DNA of 64,000 bases, from contig JAHNUO010000001.1 of the NCBI GenBank assembly GCA_019787685.1, positions 310,001 to 374,000 on the forward strand, in the 5' to 3' direction. Both the position numbers and the translations under genes were made by a program. Under the pieces are notes generated by a model. It had not been told where the DNA came from and did no database searches. It saw only the letters and a program-made list of their open reading frames with translations. The stretch is from Chiua virens. Lineage: Eukaryota > Basidiomycota > Agaricomycetes > Boletales > Boletaceae. Below are positions 35,480 through 47,010 of this stretch, in pieces; positions within the stretch are counted from its first letter, which is position 1, and the number at the start of each line of letters is the position of its first letter.

Positions 35480-37390
35480 GAGTTCCTGCCCTGCCAGTCA
35501 CCTCTGCACAAGCGCCAGTGCCTCTTTTGGCTTGTCACACGGAACCTGATACTCATCAGAACCAACGTCCCAGCGAAGCCAACGAGAAGACTCACCAAGT
35601 GCCCCGCCACATCAACGGTCCCAAACCCTTGTCTTACCCACCACCTGTCCATCGAGCTGCCATTCTCTCAATGACTGACTCACGAAGACTTCCTGTCCAG
35701 TCCAGGACATCTGGAGCGTCCAACGTTCGTTGCCGATCCAGGTGCAAATCTAGTCGTACGTGCCAACGTAGATGAGCACGGACACCGCGTTCAAGGAGTG
35801 CTGAAATGTGGGTATATGTCAGGCGGTAAGCGTCCCGAGCAGCAATAAAGACACAGGAAAGAGAATCACTGCAGGAGTTAAATTTGGTTCTGATGGACGG
35901 GTCCACGCAGAGCAACGTCCGGGTGGAGGGAAGGTCGAGATAGTTGATGACGTTCCTGGAATCGGGTCAGGGGGAGAACGTTAGGCCAGATGAAAGCTAC
36001 CCATACTTAACTGGGTAACAGAAGTGGGGGTCACCCTCATGTTTCTTTCTAATGTCAAATGGCTTTATACCTGGGAATGATTAATGAGGACGATTCCAAC
36101 TAGTTGACACTGGTCATACCGGTAGCAAAAAACGGGGCAAAAATCTCGTTCTCACAAGAGTCCTGCGCTGCGCCACAACTCAGAGCATCGTACTGGTTGA
36201 TGCACGATTTCACCATCTGGCACCACGGCAGCTATATCCAAAATTGTAGATTTAGTGGGCGAGTTTCAACGTGAATGTCAATACTCACAACTTGCTTCAT
36301 CCGTATACATGACCTCGATACAATTCTGATGTGGGTCGTTTGCAAGAGTGTAAGACAACTTATGAAATGCTCGCAATCGGGAACACTGAGGCAGCCGTGC
36401 AAACCATATCGACGTACGATGGCATCATCGCAAAATAGTCGAGCATACCATTTCTTGATCACCACAATTAGCTATTCATACCTAGCGCAGAATGTTGGCA
36501 TACTGATCATAACCGATTGCAGGTCAATGAGCGTCAATCCAGCCACAACTAGCCTAGTATTCTAGTTGTACAATTCGGCTGCAAAGACAGGGATGTAGCA
36601 ACCCTAGAAAGAAAGTGTTCCCTTAGGTGCGTCTCCCGGGAGCGTTCAATTCAGGTGCACTTACACTGTATGATTCGCCTGCTATATGAGATGCATGACC
36701 CTTGAATTGATTAAAGCCCTCGAAAAAGATAGTAATGAAAGCGCTAATATCTTTCGCCGCCTCCTGTCGTGCTCTGTTAAGTAGTTGGTGAGTCACACAG
36801 AACATTCATTCCAACCAGACATCCTACATACCACGTATTCGCCATGGTCGGCACATGAAAACCCAACACCGACAAGCTGGCCGGCGTTGGTGTTCCACGC
36901 TTCATGGTGGTAGACTGTGCCATTTCCGGAGTTCGTTCTGCATGAGTCATGGACCGAGCTCCATGAAGAGACCGAGATTGGAGGAGCGTCCCGGGCCTGA
37001 GTTTTATTATGAATTGTGGTCGTTATTAAGTAGAATCGTGTCAAGTAATGCGGGACTCGCCACCGTTGGTCCAGAAGATGACATCGTCAGTCGCAGATTG
37101 TGACGGCTCTCGAAAAAGTAGAAAAAGATACGTCGAGCTTCGATGTCGATGTGGCCTGTGTAAGTACTATGAACCTCGGGTTAGAAAGTGGTTGGGATTG
37201 AGTCGGATGTGAACAGTTTACTTTACAGTCCCGTCACAAAAGTTGGACCACACAGTAGTTTTGAAAATGAGGGTGATCGAGAGTAGTGAAACTGTCGACT
37301 AACAGGGCGCTTAAATCCTCGATTGGAGTAAACAACCTGTCGTCGTACGATGCGGCATTAGCGAGTTCAGGATGGTAAGTCTTCGAGGCA
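35480..37390 (-). pseudogene. serine carboxypeptidase (S10) pseudogene
   Basis: On the minus strand, from right to left, the order of an S10 carboxypeptidase is preserved. It reads LFTPIEDLSALL (about 37350), AYTGHIDIEARRIFFYFFESR (about 37140), DDVIFWTNGG (about 37085), SSNLGLFMELGP (about 36970), LVGVGFSCADHGEY (about 36870), DISAFITIFFEGFNQFKG with AGESY (about 36700; the nucleophile elbow), and a near-complete block NYLDL..LCVDPS....SCSD (about 35900). LIYVGTYD (about 35720; catalytic Asp) and GHLVPCDKPKEAL (about 35540; catalytic His) follow. Reading frames break repeatedly. The codon after GTYD is TAG where Trp is expected, and the elbow reads GESYS instead of GESYGG. Such enzymes are secreted or vacuolar peptidases; this one is clearly dead. 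Confidence 0.7.
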
Positions 37391-38122
37391 AATTTGGAAT
37401 TCAAGCACCGGCTGTGACCGTGACGACGCGTGGCTGAGAACAGCCAGTGCGAGTAACACTGACAACTTGAAAAACATTGAAAAACATCGTCGACAAAGAA
37501 TTGAGCACAATTTTTGAAACCAAGTACTTACTGGTTGTGTTTCAAGAAGCCTACCACCTTCCTACGCACCAGGCTCATCCGAGTCCTGAATCCATGAGCT
37601 GTCCTTCCAGATGGCTCGGGCTGCTTCCCACTAGTGTCTTGCAGGATGGTCTTTTGCTCCATCAAGTCGACAGTGAAGTTCGCACGAAACATGACAACAC
37701 GCAGTGACAGTGACATGGTCACGCAACACCTCATTGTCGCGCTTCAGCTCCAGCTTCAATACGACACACCAAAGGGGATAGCATGCCATAAGGAGAGTAA
37801 CGAGGAGGTCACGATGTTGGGCAGAGCTGCTTCGAGTTGTTGTCTAACCCTGTTGGAAGTATTGTCAATAACTGCGAGAAGGACAGGCCTTTGGAGGATA
37901 GCCTACCTTACAGCGCTTTGGTGTTGCCATCGAAGCCACTGGCAATTACATACTTTTTCTATTCTGACCAGCTTTGAGGAGGATAGGGACGCGTAGGAGG
38001 GTGTACACCGAGAACAAGCGCCAAGGTCATGGGGCAAAAAAGGCACGTGTATATCGGAGCCTCGGGAGTCGGAAGACAGAGGCTGCAGCAGTGCTTGTTC
38101 CTGGTGGCATAATCTCATCTGC
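37391..38122. other. intergenic, no supported gene
   Basis: About 730 bp upstream of WD40 copy B. Short frames on both strands have no recognisable domain. The last part, from about 38040, is alignable with the 5' leaders of copies A and C. Confidence 0.4.
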
Positions 38123-40732
38123 TATGTTTTCCAAATTGCGAGAACAACTGGCACGAAGAAGAGGTGAGTAAGTAAATGATAATCGAAAGGACGGTACTGA
38201 CGGCAATCAAGAGTCGAATGAGAATAGCGTCGAGTCTAGGAAGGAAAAACAAAAGTAAGAGAGACCAGACCGACATGGCCGAGATGAGGTAATTCAAGAA
38301 GCGATTCTAACGAGGACCCGTCTAAACAGGGCCGGCACCACCGAGGATGAGGGTAGCCTTGTGTCCAGCAAGGTCGAAAACAAGGGAAACGGGGTCGCCA
38401 CTGCCGTCCAGGAGAGTAGCGCCGGGTCCACTAGCAAAGCAAACAAAAGTAAGAGAGGCCAACCGAGATGCGGCCATGAGGTGACTGAAGACAAGATACT
38501 GACAAGGAACCATCCAAACAGGGACCAGGCTCCTGCGGTGAATGTAATCAAAATCGGTGGCCAAGATCACATCTGGTCAGTCGTGTTTATGGCGGATGGA
38601 AAGCATGTTTTGGCCGGTGGAGTGGAAGGAAAAATTAGATGCTGGAGAATAGAGGGTGGCAACTTGATGGGTGTCGGAATCCCAATGATGGATGCCGGGA
38701 GCGGGATCTTTGATATTGGGGTATCGCGGGATGGCAAATGGATTGTGAGCGGAGGAGGGGTTGGGGTTGCTCGGGTGTTTGACACGGAGAGCGGAGAAAT
38801 CGTGGCCAAGCTGAAAGGACACAGAGGGGGAGTGTTTGCCGTGGACGTGTCGCTGGACGGGACGAAGATTGCAACGGGATCGAACGACTCGTCTGCTTGC
38901 ATTTGGTCTCTTTCGAGTGGGGACCAGCTCCAAAGGCTACGATACGGCAGCGAGGTGACCGCTGTAAAATTCTCGCCGAACGGACAGCTGTTGGCAATCG
39001 CTACGTTGGTTCGCTTCGTGATCTACGAATGTCAAAGTGGCCGTACCCTCTTCAATGTCGAAATCAAAGTGAATTCGTTTCGCAACCGATCCATCGCGTG
39101 GCACCACGACAGCAAGCATCTCTTTGTTGCATCCGAAGATGGCTACATTCACCATCTCGATGTATCAACTGGGAAAGTGCACTCTCGGAAGTGGCGCATC
39201 AATAGCAACTACCCCGGTCGATGCATCGCCTTGGCAAGCAATAGTACATACATTGCAGTTTCTGCGAGTTCATCCGTGTCGTTCTGGGATGCGGTGACAC
39301 GGACACAGATAGGGTCTACCATCGAGCACGCTGATGTTGTCTTGTCCATGGCCCTGTCGCGAAATCACAACATCGTGACAAGCACGGGCAAGACCATCAC
39401 TCTGGGTAATCTGCGCAATACTCTTCCTGATCACTACTGCCTCGTCGTACGTGCACTTTTCAATTTGGCATCACTTCACAGTGCTCATCACAACCCAAAA
39501 GACTTCCCACCGGGAGGATCTCCAAAGCGATCTTACAGACCTCCGACGTCGCCACAAGGCGCAGTCGCGCAAGTTGGCCAATGTCCGCCAAATCGCTGCT
39601 CTCAATGCTGAAGTGGACCGTTGGAAGCGTTCAGTTGCCCTCAAGAGAGCTGAGCTCACTGCCGTGCACCGAGAACTTGATAAACTCCCTGACCTATCAC
39701 ACGAGCTCATCTTTACGCGTAATGAGCTCAAATGGTCCGAAACTCGAACTCAGGAAATTCACCAACGGCACAATGACCGGCTAAGTGACGTCAGGTTCTC
39801 TCTCGCAGACCATCAACCCAAATTATCTGATGTTCAGCACTTCATCGTGGTCTCTGATGCGCACACCGAGTACACAGCGATTCGAATCCTCGAACAGCTC
39901 AATTCGCTTGTCCACTTGACGTCAATATTTTTGGCTAGATTCACGATGAAAGACTGTAAGTCTCCTATAGTCGGAGAACTTCAACGATCATCAGCACTGC
40001 AGCGACTGCGAGCCTCGTCATTTCTCGCTCGGCCGTTGTTAGACCGCTTGTCAACGATGTCGCACAACAACATGGCCTGGTACCTCCCGATTGTATTCCG
40101 TGCCTACCTCATCTCTACTTTGTCCCATTTCATCTCGTGGACAATGGGGAAAAGACACAACAAGATTCTCATTGGGATATACGAAGGAGTGCAGGATTCA
40201 GGTGACTAGTCTAATGTTAGGTATCTTCTTGTGTTTTGCTGACCGTAAATAAACAGGGTCGCAAGTCTTTGCCGCACGTTGGCGATCTCTGACTTATGCA
40301 CACCAACCCCCGGCAAGCAGCATGGACAGCATTGTTGTGGATATCATACAAGGCTTATCAGACATCGCCCTGGTGGCCTCTGGTTCTGTCACGCGCTCAA
40401 CTATTTCCCCTGGGTTCAAATACAAGATATCCAACATCGTCTCGAACACTGAAAAACTTGCAAAGTTGATTTGGAATGCGAGGGCGGTCAATTTTAAAGT
40501 CGCGGGGGGTCATTTAGACCGAACTTTCAACGGGAATCTGATGGAGTTGGATCACCGTCATGGTCAAGTGAAGCCGGGTGGAGGAGGCCGGAAAGTCTTG
40601 TGCGCGACTCAGTTGGGGTTGATGAAGGAGATCGTCTCAGGGTCACCAATTCCAGGCCAGAGAAATACTTTTACGGTGTCAACAGTAGTAAAGGCAAAGG
40701 TTATTCTCGAATCGTCGCTGTCTAACAGGTGA
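38123..40732 (+). CDS. WD40/coiled-coil protein, copy B (intact)
   Basis: Exons 38123-38162, 38212-38254, 38330-39446, 39502-40201 and 40257-40732 give an uninterrupted 791-aa protein. It begins MFSKLREQLARRR, then has a short charged/Ser-rich linker. About seven WD40 blades follow: HIWSVVFMADGKHVLAGG, GHRGGVFAVDVSLDGTKIA, CIWSL, VSFWDA, ITLGNL. Next is a coiled coil (LRRRHKAQSRKLANVRQ... to ..ELDKLPDLSHELIFTRNEL). The C-terminal region carries RAYLISTLSHFISWTMGK and IVVDIIQGLSDIALVASG, and ends LESSLSNR. The segment 38449-38521, which looks like an intron by comparison with copy A, must be kept as coding here, because splicing it would break the frame. A scaffold role is inferred. It is the only full-length copy of the three. 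Confidence 0.75.
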
Positions 40733-40837
40733 GGCTGATGCAGGACTGGTACCGTCGATGTGTCTACTCGAGACTCGAGTCATCGCTGGCATTCTATTTG
40801 TACATCCCTAATGCCATAGTGTAACGACATTCACAGT

Positions 40838-41110
40838 TTGAATTCTCCAAATTGCCTATATTCTTGGCCTCGGTGTACTGTCACCAATTTAACCCTACCA
40901 CTCTATTTATTACTCCAGGTCAGATTCATGGGCAGTGCATATCCCCGTCTCTATTTAATGTCTGGCGTGAGCCTTCCACCGTCCTCTGCTGTTATAGCGA
41001 CCTTAAAGCCTTCGATAGAGCGCCAATGCGCTCTGCATTCCCGAACCATCGTGTCATCTGGTGTGGTATCGAAACCAACCTCTTTCTATACCATGATTTG
41101 TGTCCAAAGC
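40838..41110 (+). pseudogene. fragment related to the gene at 2614
   Basis: At 40957-41060 a frame reads MSGVSLPPSSAVIATLKPSIE...LHSRTIVSSGV, matching MPGESPPPYSAVIATLKPLIE..FHSRNIALFGV of the gene at 2614. It is cut off within about 45 codons and runs into the 3' flank of the ADH pseudogene. Confidence 0.55.
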
Positions 41111-41219
41111 TGTTTTACTGACGTTGCTCACCACACATAGCGTATCTTACAAGTTGGGAATCTATGATAGCACCAGGAATCCGACGCTCTTGCCAGTGAT
41201 CGTTTGGAGGGAACAGTTG

Positions 41220-42960
41220 TCAGATCTTGAGCACCACCCTTCCCACAATCTTGCCCCGCTCCATTTCATCAAACACACTGCAGGTCGCGTTAGCGTACGC
41301 ACAGCATCTTGTACTCGATACACACCTTTCGAGTTCCTCCAGGGGTCGGACCGTATAGTGAACGGTCACCTTTCCCCTTGCAACAAGCTCCAGCGCCTCG
41401 ATCGTATCTTGGCGGGTCCTGTTTTCAAAAGCAGTTAGCAAACATCAATGACCACACCAGTCAACGGCACTGACCCGGTCATGGATCCGATAAGCTTGAG
41501 TTGCTGATACCGACCAAAGTCAGCTCGACACACAAAGGTAGTACATAACAAAGGGAGACGCGTACCTTGCCAACCAAGACATCGAACGGGACTGGCAGCG
41601 GCGTGGACGTGGGTACCCCGAGGAGGAGCACCGTTCCTGTCACGCGGACGTAGTAGCATGCCTGGGCATACGGCGCAGCCTACATGCGGGAATAGAACAT
41701 ACAAAGTGAGAAAAGTCGAACGTAGCCAGCCAATGACAAAGACACCCACCGCGCCGGCTGTCACGAGCGCTGCCCAGGGCCCAAACCCATCTGTCCACCG
41801 CGACGACATGCTCGACGAGCTTGTCTCCACTTTCCTTGAAGTCGATCCATTTCTCGGCACCGAGGTCGAGACACAGACGACGTTTGTCCTCGCCGCTATC
41901 TGTTCATGGGAGAAGGACGAGGTCATCGGATAGCAGTCAGCTTGATAAGACGACATTACGGAACACGAGGAGAAACGGACCTATAGCGATGACGCGAAAT
42001 CCCATCGCAGTGGCGTACTGAATGGCTACAAAACCCGACAACGGTGGCGTCGGACGGGCATTTAACGTGAATTAAGTGGGAGGAGCCGTAAGACGGACTC
42101 ACCAAGATGCCCCAAACCTCCGCCAGCACCGGGGATCGCGATCCAGCTACCGACAGGGACGTTGAGGAGTTTGAGACCCTTGTAGACAGTCACAGCCCTG
42201 GAATGTAGCATTCACTATTTATGCAGTCGGGCGAGAGGGATTCTGGGATGATCGCTCACAGCACAGAGGATAGGCGCAGCGGCTGCGCTATCGAGCGACT
42301 TGGGGATCGGCGTGACATAGTAGGTCCATGAAACCTTGCACCATTTGTTCAGAACATAGTATCGGCCAGAACAAGCTCCGTAAGAGACAAATCAGCTCAC
42401 AACATATTCGGCAAAGGTGCCATCGACGGTAAACCCGTGAACCAGTCGAGTAGGACAGCCTAATGGTCCACATCATGGACCGGGTGATCATCAAGCCTGA
42501 GGTATGAACGTAGACCTCCGAGCGCTTCTAAATAGTACTCACACGGTTCGTTCCCCAAGCGACAGTCTTCGCAATGCAAGCATGTCCGTGCGATCCACTT
42601 GATCCCGACCCTATCTCCCAAGGCGACAGGACTGTCTACCGTTCCAGCGCCGATGGCCATGACGGTGCCTACGCCTTCGTGCCCACCGATACGTGGCAAC
42701 GTGGGTTTGCGCTTCCAGTCCCCATTGCGAGCGTGCAAGTCACTCTGGCAGACACCCGAATACTCGATCTTGACGAGGCACTCGTTGGGTTTGAGCTCGG
42801 TCGGATCGGGAACGGGGTGTGTCGAGAGCATGGACATGGGCTCGCCAAAGGTCTGTATCTGAGCTACGCGCTGAGCGGTGGGGAGTGCTTTGTAGTACCA
42901 TGATCTGTGGGCGTCTAATGATGGTTTCGCTCAGTACTAAATAGTCTTGAGAGTGATCAT
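41220..42960 (-). pseudogene. zinc alcohol dehydrogenase, nearly full length (frameshifted)
   Basis: The minus strand shows a yeast-ADH1-like medium-chain dehydrogenase in exon order. It has an N-terminal GroES-like half with the catalytic-zinc region GVCQSDLHARNGDW and GGHEGVG, and structural-zinc cysteines TCLHCEDCRLGNEPC (42520-42800). Then come GFTVDGTFAEYV, YVTPIPKSLDS, the NAD fold IPGAGGGLGHL (about 42130), QYATAMGFRVIA, LCLDLGAEKWIDFKESGDK, DGFGPWAALVTAGA, VTGTVLLLGVP and the end MERGKIVGRVVLKI. Introns are short and canonical where checked. Near 41798 one extra base breaks the frame between DKLVEHVVA and DGFGPW, so no complete enzyme is made. The start codon is not clear. The same gene occurs as fragments at 4.9, 35.1 and 56.8-59.1 kb. 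Confidence 0.7.
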
Positions 42961-44218
42961 CATTTGATGGGGCGTATGGTCGAATATCGGCTCTCTAGAT
43001 CTCAATCTCCGCAAGTGCCGCTGTCGAGCGTTCGAAACCTGTTCGAACTAAATGGCGTTAGAGTAAGACCAGGGCATAAGCACGCAGGTTTATATGACTC
43101 CGGGCATACATACCGTCCTTGGTTGAAAATACCGAGTGTCAATCGAAATCATTCATGGTTGGTATGTAACATAGTCGTCGTTGCTTTTGGGACCACAGCG
43201 TGTTACTATCGGTACGGATTTACGTAAATTGTTACGTCAGGGAATTTAAATGTATGTATTCTTGATTGGATTCGGTTTGACACGTCACACAGGCTTTGGC
43301 TACGAACCCCATCGAGTAGAATACGAAAACGAGGGCGACCTATATCAAAGAAAAATTTCTGAACAGTTGAATCGACGGGATATCCGATGTGAATGATGAA
43401 ACAACCCGCCAACGCAAGGAACAACGCTGTGGTAAGCAAGGAAAAGTAGGGCATACCTTCCCAAAATGTGATGCTTTGAGATTGAACGGGCCGCGATGGC
43501 GCTGGAGTGAACCTTGTCCATGACAACAGATTTTTGGATGGCAGCGCTATCCATGAATGATTAGCCTGAATGCTAAGTACTTGAGGTAACGGCTGATCCT
43601 ATTTGCGACTGCCTGCTGAATCGAATAACAATGATGTTGACAGATGGGCAGGAACAGGACCGCACGGGTACCTGGGGGCGAGTAAGGCCGGCCTACCAGG
43701 TCAGAGGGGATTAGAAAGATAACGTTAATATGTGAGATAAGCTGTGAAGCAAGTCAGCGATACACATTGCGAGACTGGTCGAAGTGTATGCGAGATTGGG
43801 AATGGACTATGCACGCATCAACCTCCTATTAAATTAGTGACAGAGACGGACGAGTGATGTTGAGTGGGGACCAAGTCAGACTAGCGATGGCGCAGTATTC
43901 AGATGGTACATGATTGAACGTGGTGCGCACGAGAAGTGCCCCTGAGCTGGAGAACATTGTGCGAGCAATAGCCTCGAGGGTCGGGAAGGTAGGCAGCATG
44001 TAAAAGACGGGGTCACAATGACAGAGCCGAGGCGGCGGCGAAGTCATCGTGCAAGACGTTGATGAAGAATTCCTACCACACTGCATGTCTGGTCTGGATG
44101 ATCTCACCCTTGGATCCGAGCCGTTTTAAGGAGAATCTGGGGACGGCAACCATCGGGAGAAAGGTAGACAGATATGAGAAGTTAACAACTCGCCGATGAG
44201 TCCAGGGGCAAGAGAGAC
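42961..44218. other. spacer between ADH pseudogene and WD40 copy C
   Basis: About 1.25 kb. Minus-strand frames at 43206-43554 and 43829-44107 are open for about 70-105 codons but have no recognisable domain or splice-compatible partners. The right end (from about 44010) is alignable with the upstream region of WD40 copy A. Confidence 0.4.
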
Positions 44219-46680
44219 ATGTGGCGTCAGATGGCAGGGGTTGCTATGACGCTCGTTCTTGGTGTCACACTTTCATCTGCCATTATGTTTTCCGGATTGC
44301 GTCGAGTACTAGCACGAGCAGGAGGTGAGTAAAAAAAATGGATAGTCGAAAGGACAATACTGATGAAAGACAAGAGCCGAATAAGGGCAAGCAAAAGGAA
44401 GAGAAGCCAAACCGTCGGGATGGCCAAGGCGAGATGACCGAGGGTCCCATCCTGACGAGGACCCAACCAGACAAGGTTTCCGCAGTGAGGGTGATCAAAA
44501 TTAGACATCGCATGTGGTCGGTCGTGTTTATGGCGGATGAGATGCATGTCTTGGCTTGTGGAGGAGGGAAGATTCGATGCTGGAGGGTAGAAGATGGGAA
44601 GGAGGTGCAGATGCCGAAGTACCCGGGCAATGTGTTTGACATTGCGATACCACAAAATGGCAAGTGGGTAGTGAGCGGGGTGTAGGGCCTCGCAAGGGTG
44701 TTTGATGCAAAGAGTGGAGAAATCGTTACCAAGCTCAAAGGTCATACAAACGCGGTCAATGCTGTCGACGTGTCGCTGGACGGGACGAAAATCGCAACCG
44801 GATTGTGGGACGAGACAGCGCGTATTTGGTCCGTCTCCAGTGGCGACGAACTGCAAAGACTGGAGCACGACTCGGACTACATCGTAGCTGCAGCAAAATT
44901 TCGCCAAATGGACGGCTATTAGCAACTGCAACCTGGCGACGTGAGTCCGCCCGGATCTACGAATGCGAAAGCGGTCGACTTCTTGCGGACTTCGAGATCC
45001 ATATCAGCTCATCTCCAAACGAATCTGTTGCCTGGCATCACAACAGCAAGCATCTCTTCATTGTGTCGGGGGAATGGACACGTTCACCGTCTCGATGCAT
45101 CGACTGGGAGCGCGCTTTCAAAATGGCACATTCAAGTTGACAGCAACTATTACCCTAGGTGTATTGCCTTGTCAAGCGATAGCGCATACATTGCATCCAC
45201 TGCAGGACCATCCGTGTCGTTCTGGGATGCAGTAACGTATGAACAGATTGGATTTTCCATAGAGCATGCCGACAATATCGACTCCATGGCTGTATCAGCA
45301 AACCACGACATAGTGACGACCGCGGGCAACACCATCACGCTGCGAAATCTGCGCGACATTCTTCCTGCTCACTATTGCGACAATGTAAGTGTACCTCTCT
45401 ATATGATGACTATCCTTAATGCTCATCACAACCCAAAAGACTGCTCGAAATCTCCAAGACGACCTCACGGACCTGCAGTGTCGGTACGAGGTGCAGTTAC
45501 GCAAGCTCGCTGATGTCCGCCAAATCGCAACTCTCGTTGCTGAACTGGACCGCTGGAAGTGCTCAGTTTCCGTCAAAATGGACGAGCTTGCCGCCGTTCG
45601 CCGAGAACTTGACCAGTTCCCTGACGTATCACGCGAGCTCATGTTCGCGCGTGACGATCGCAGAACCTCTGAGACTGACATCCATGTGATCCATCAACTA
45701 GTATGACCACCGGCTCAGAGATATCACCTCCACCGTTGCAGATAGTCAACCCGAACTCCCTACTGTTCGTCAGTTCATCTCGGTCTCGGATGCGTATACC
45801 GAGTATACAATCATCCAGACCCTCGCACGACTCAATTCATTGGTGCATCTGACTTCAACATTTATGGCCACACTTATGATCAAGAACACTCGGTATCCAG
45901 TTTCCAAGGAACGTTCATCTGCAGTGCGACGAATCTCTGACTTTATTGCTCAACCCCTGGCGGATTTCTTGGGAAATATGTCGCGGGACGGTGTGGCCTT
46001 GTACCTCCCGATGACATTCCAAGCCTACTTCATCTTTCGTTTGTCGCATGTCCATCTCCCTATGGTCAATGGGGAAAGGACAAGACAAAAATTTCGCTGG
46101 GAAATACAAACAAGTACAAGATTCAGGCAAGTACCAGCAGTCTGATTTTAGGTATCTTCGAGTGTTTTGCTGACGGTAACGAACAGAGTCACATATATTC
46201 GCCGCGCGGTGGCGATCCCTTACTTACGCATATATCCCTGCCAGCGACACCGACAGCCTCATCGCAGATATCATACGGGGTCTTTCGGACATCACCCAGG
46301 CAGCTGGTTATACTACCACCTCTGTCTGCAGCGCAGTCAACGATCATGCCCGGATTCAAGTGTAAGATATCGTACATCGTGTTGACCGCTGAAAAACTTG
46401 CAAAGTCGATTCGGAGTGCGAGGGCGGCCGATTTCAAACTCGTAGTCGGACACCCTGGCCAGCCATTTGACGCGACGCTGATGGAGTTGGATCACCATCA
46501 CGGCCAGACAAGGCTTAGTGGAGGGGGCCGCAAAGTCTTGTGCATGACTCACTTGGGTTTGATGAAGGAGGTCGTCTCGGAATCGCCGGATCCGAGGCAC
46601 AACAATACCTTGCTTGCATAGACGGTGGTCAAGGCAAAGGTTTCTCTCGAATCTTCACTGCCTAACAGGTGGGGCTAATG
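44219..46680 (+). pseudogene. WD40/coiled-coil gene, copy C (heavily broken)
   Basis: This is homologous along its whole length to copy B. In the 5' exon an upstream in-frame ATG at 44224 precedes the conserved MFSGLRRVLARAG and would add a hydrophobic N-terminus (VAMTLVLGVTLSSAI). Lesions relative to B are an in-frame TAG at about 44683 in the first blades, a lost T at about 44899, an extra G at about 45068, an indel at about 45700 in the coiled coil and another at about 46055. The donor after the coiled-coil exon is GC (GCAAGT). The intron between the linker and the WD40 part has lost its donor. The last exon keeps KVLCMTHLGLMKEVV. With at least five lesions it cannot make the protein. Confidence 0.75.
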
Positions 46681-47010
46681 TAGGCCGTCGATGTGTCCGC
46701 TCGATAACCGTACGGTCATGGGCAATCCCGTAGTATGTACATATATACACAACGTGAATAACATACCTACTCGTATTCTCTGACCGTGCATATTAAGATC
46801 GCTTCACAAACACGTGTTCTACTGCAAGAACGATAACAAATAACAATGAACGTAGATCATCCTGAATAACCCCCCGACGTGCGGATCCATTGCCGAGAAT
46901 CAAGCAGCAATGGATCACAGCCTCCGGAACCCCTAGACCAGCTAGGACTGATGTGACTCTTCGTCCGACCTCGCTGTCTCATACTGGCTCCGGGATATGA
47001 TGTTGGCGAC
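46681..47010. other. convergent spacer
   Basis: About 330 bp between the end of WD40 copy C and the 3' end of the minus-strand kinase. No gene is seen. Confidence 0.4.

Noticed and set aside
41220..42960. Functional alcohol dehydrogenase
   Set aside because: Zinc and NAD motifs are all present, but the frame is lost near 41798 and no start codon fits, so a working enzyme cannot be claimed.
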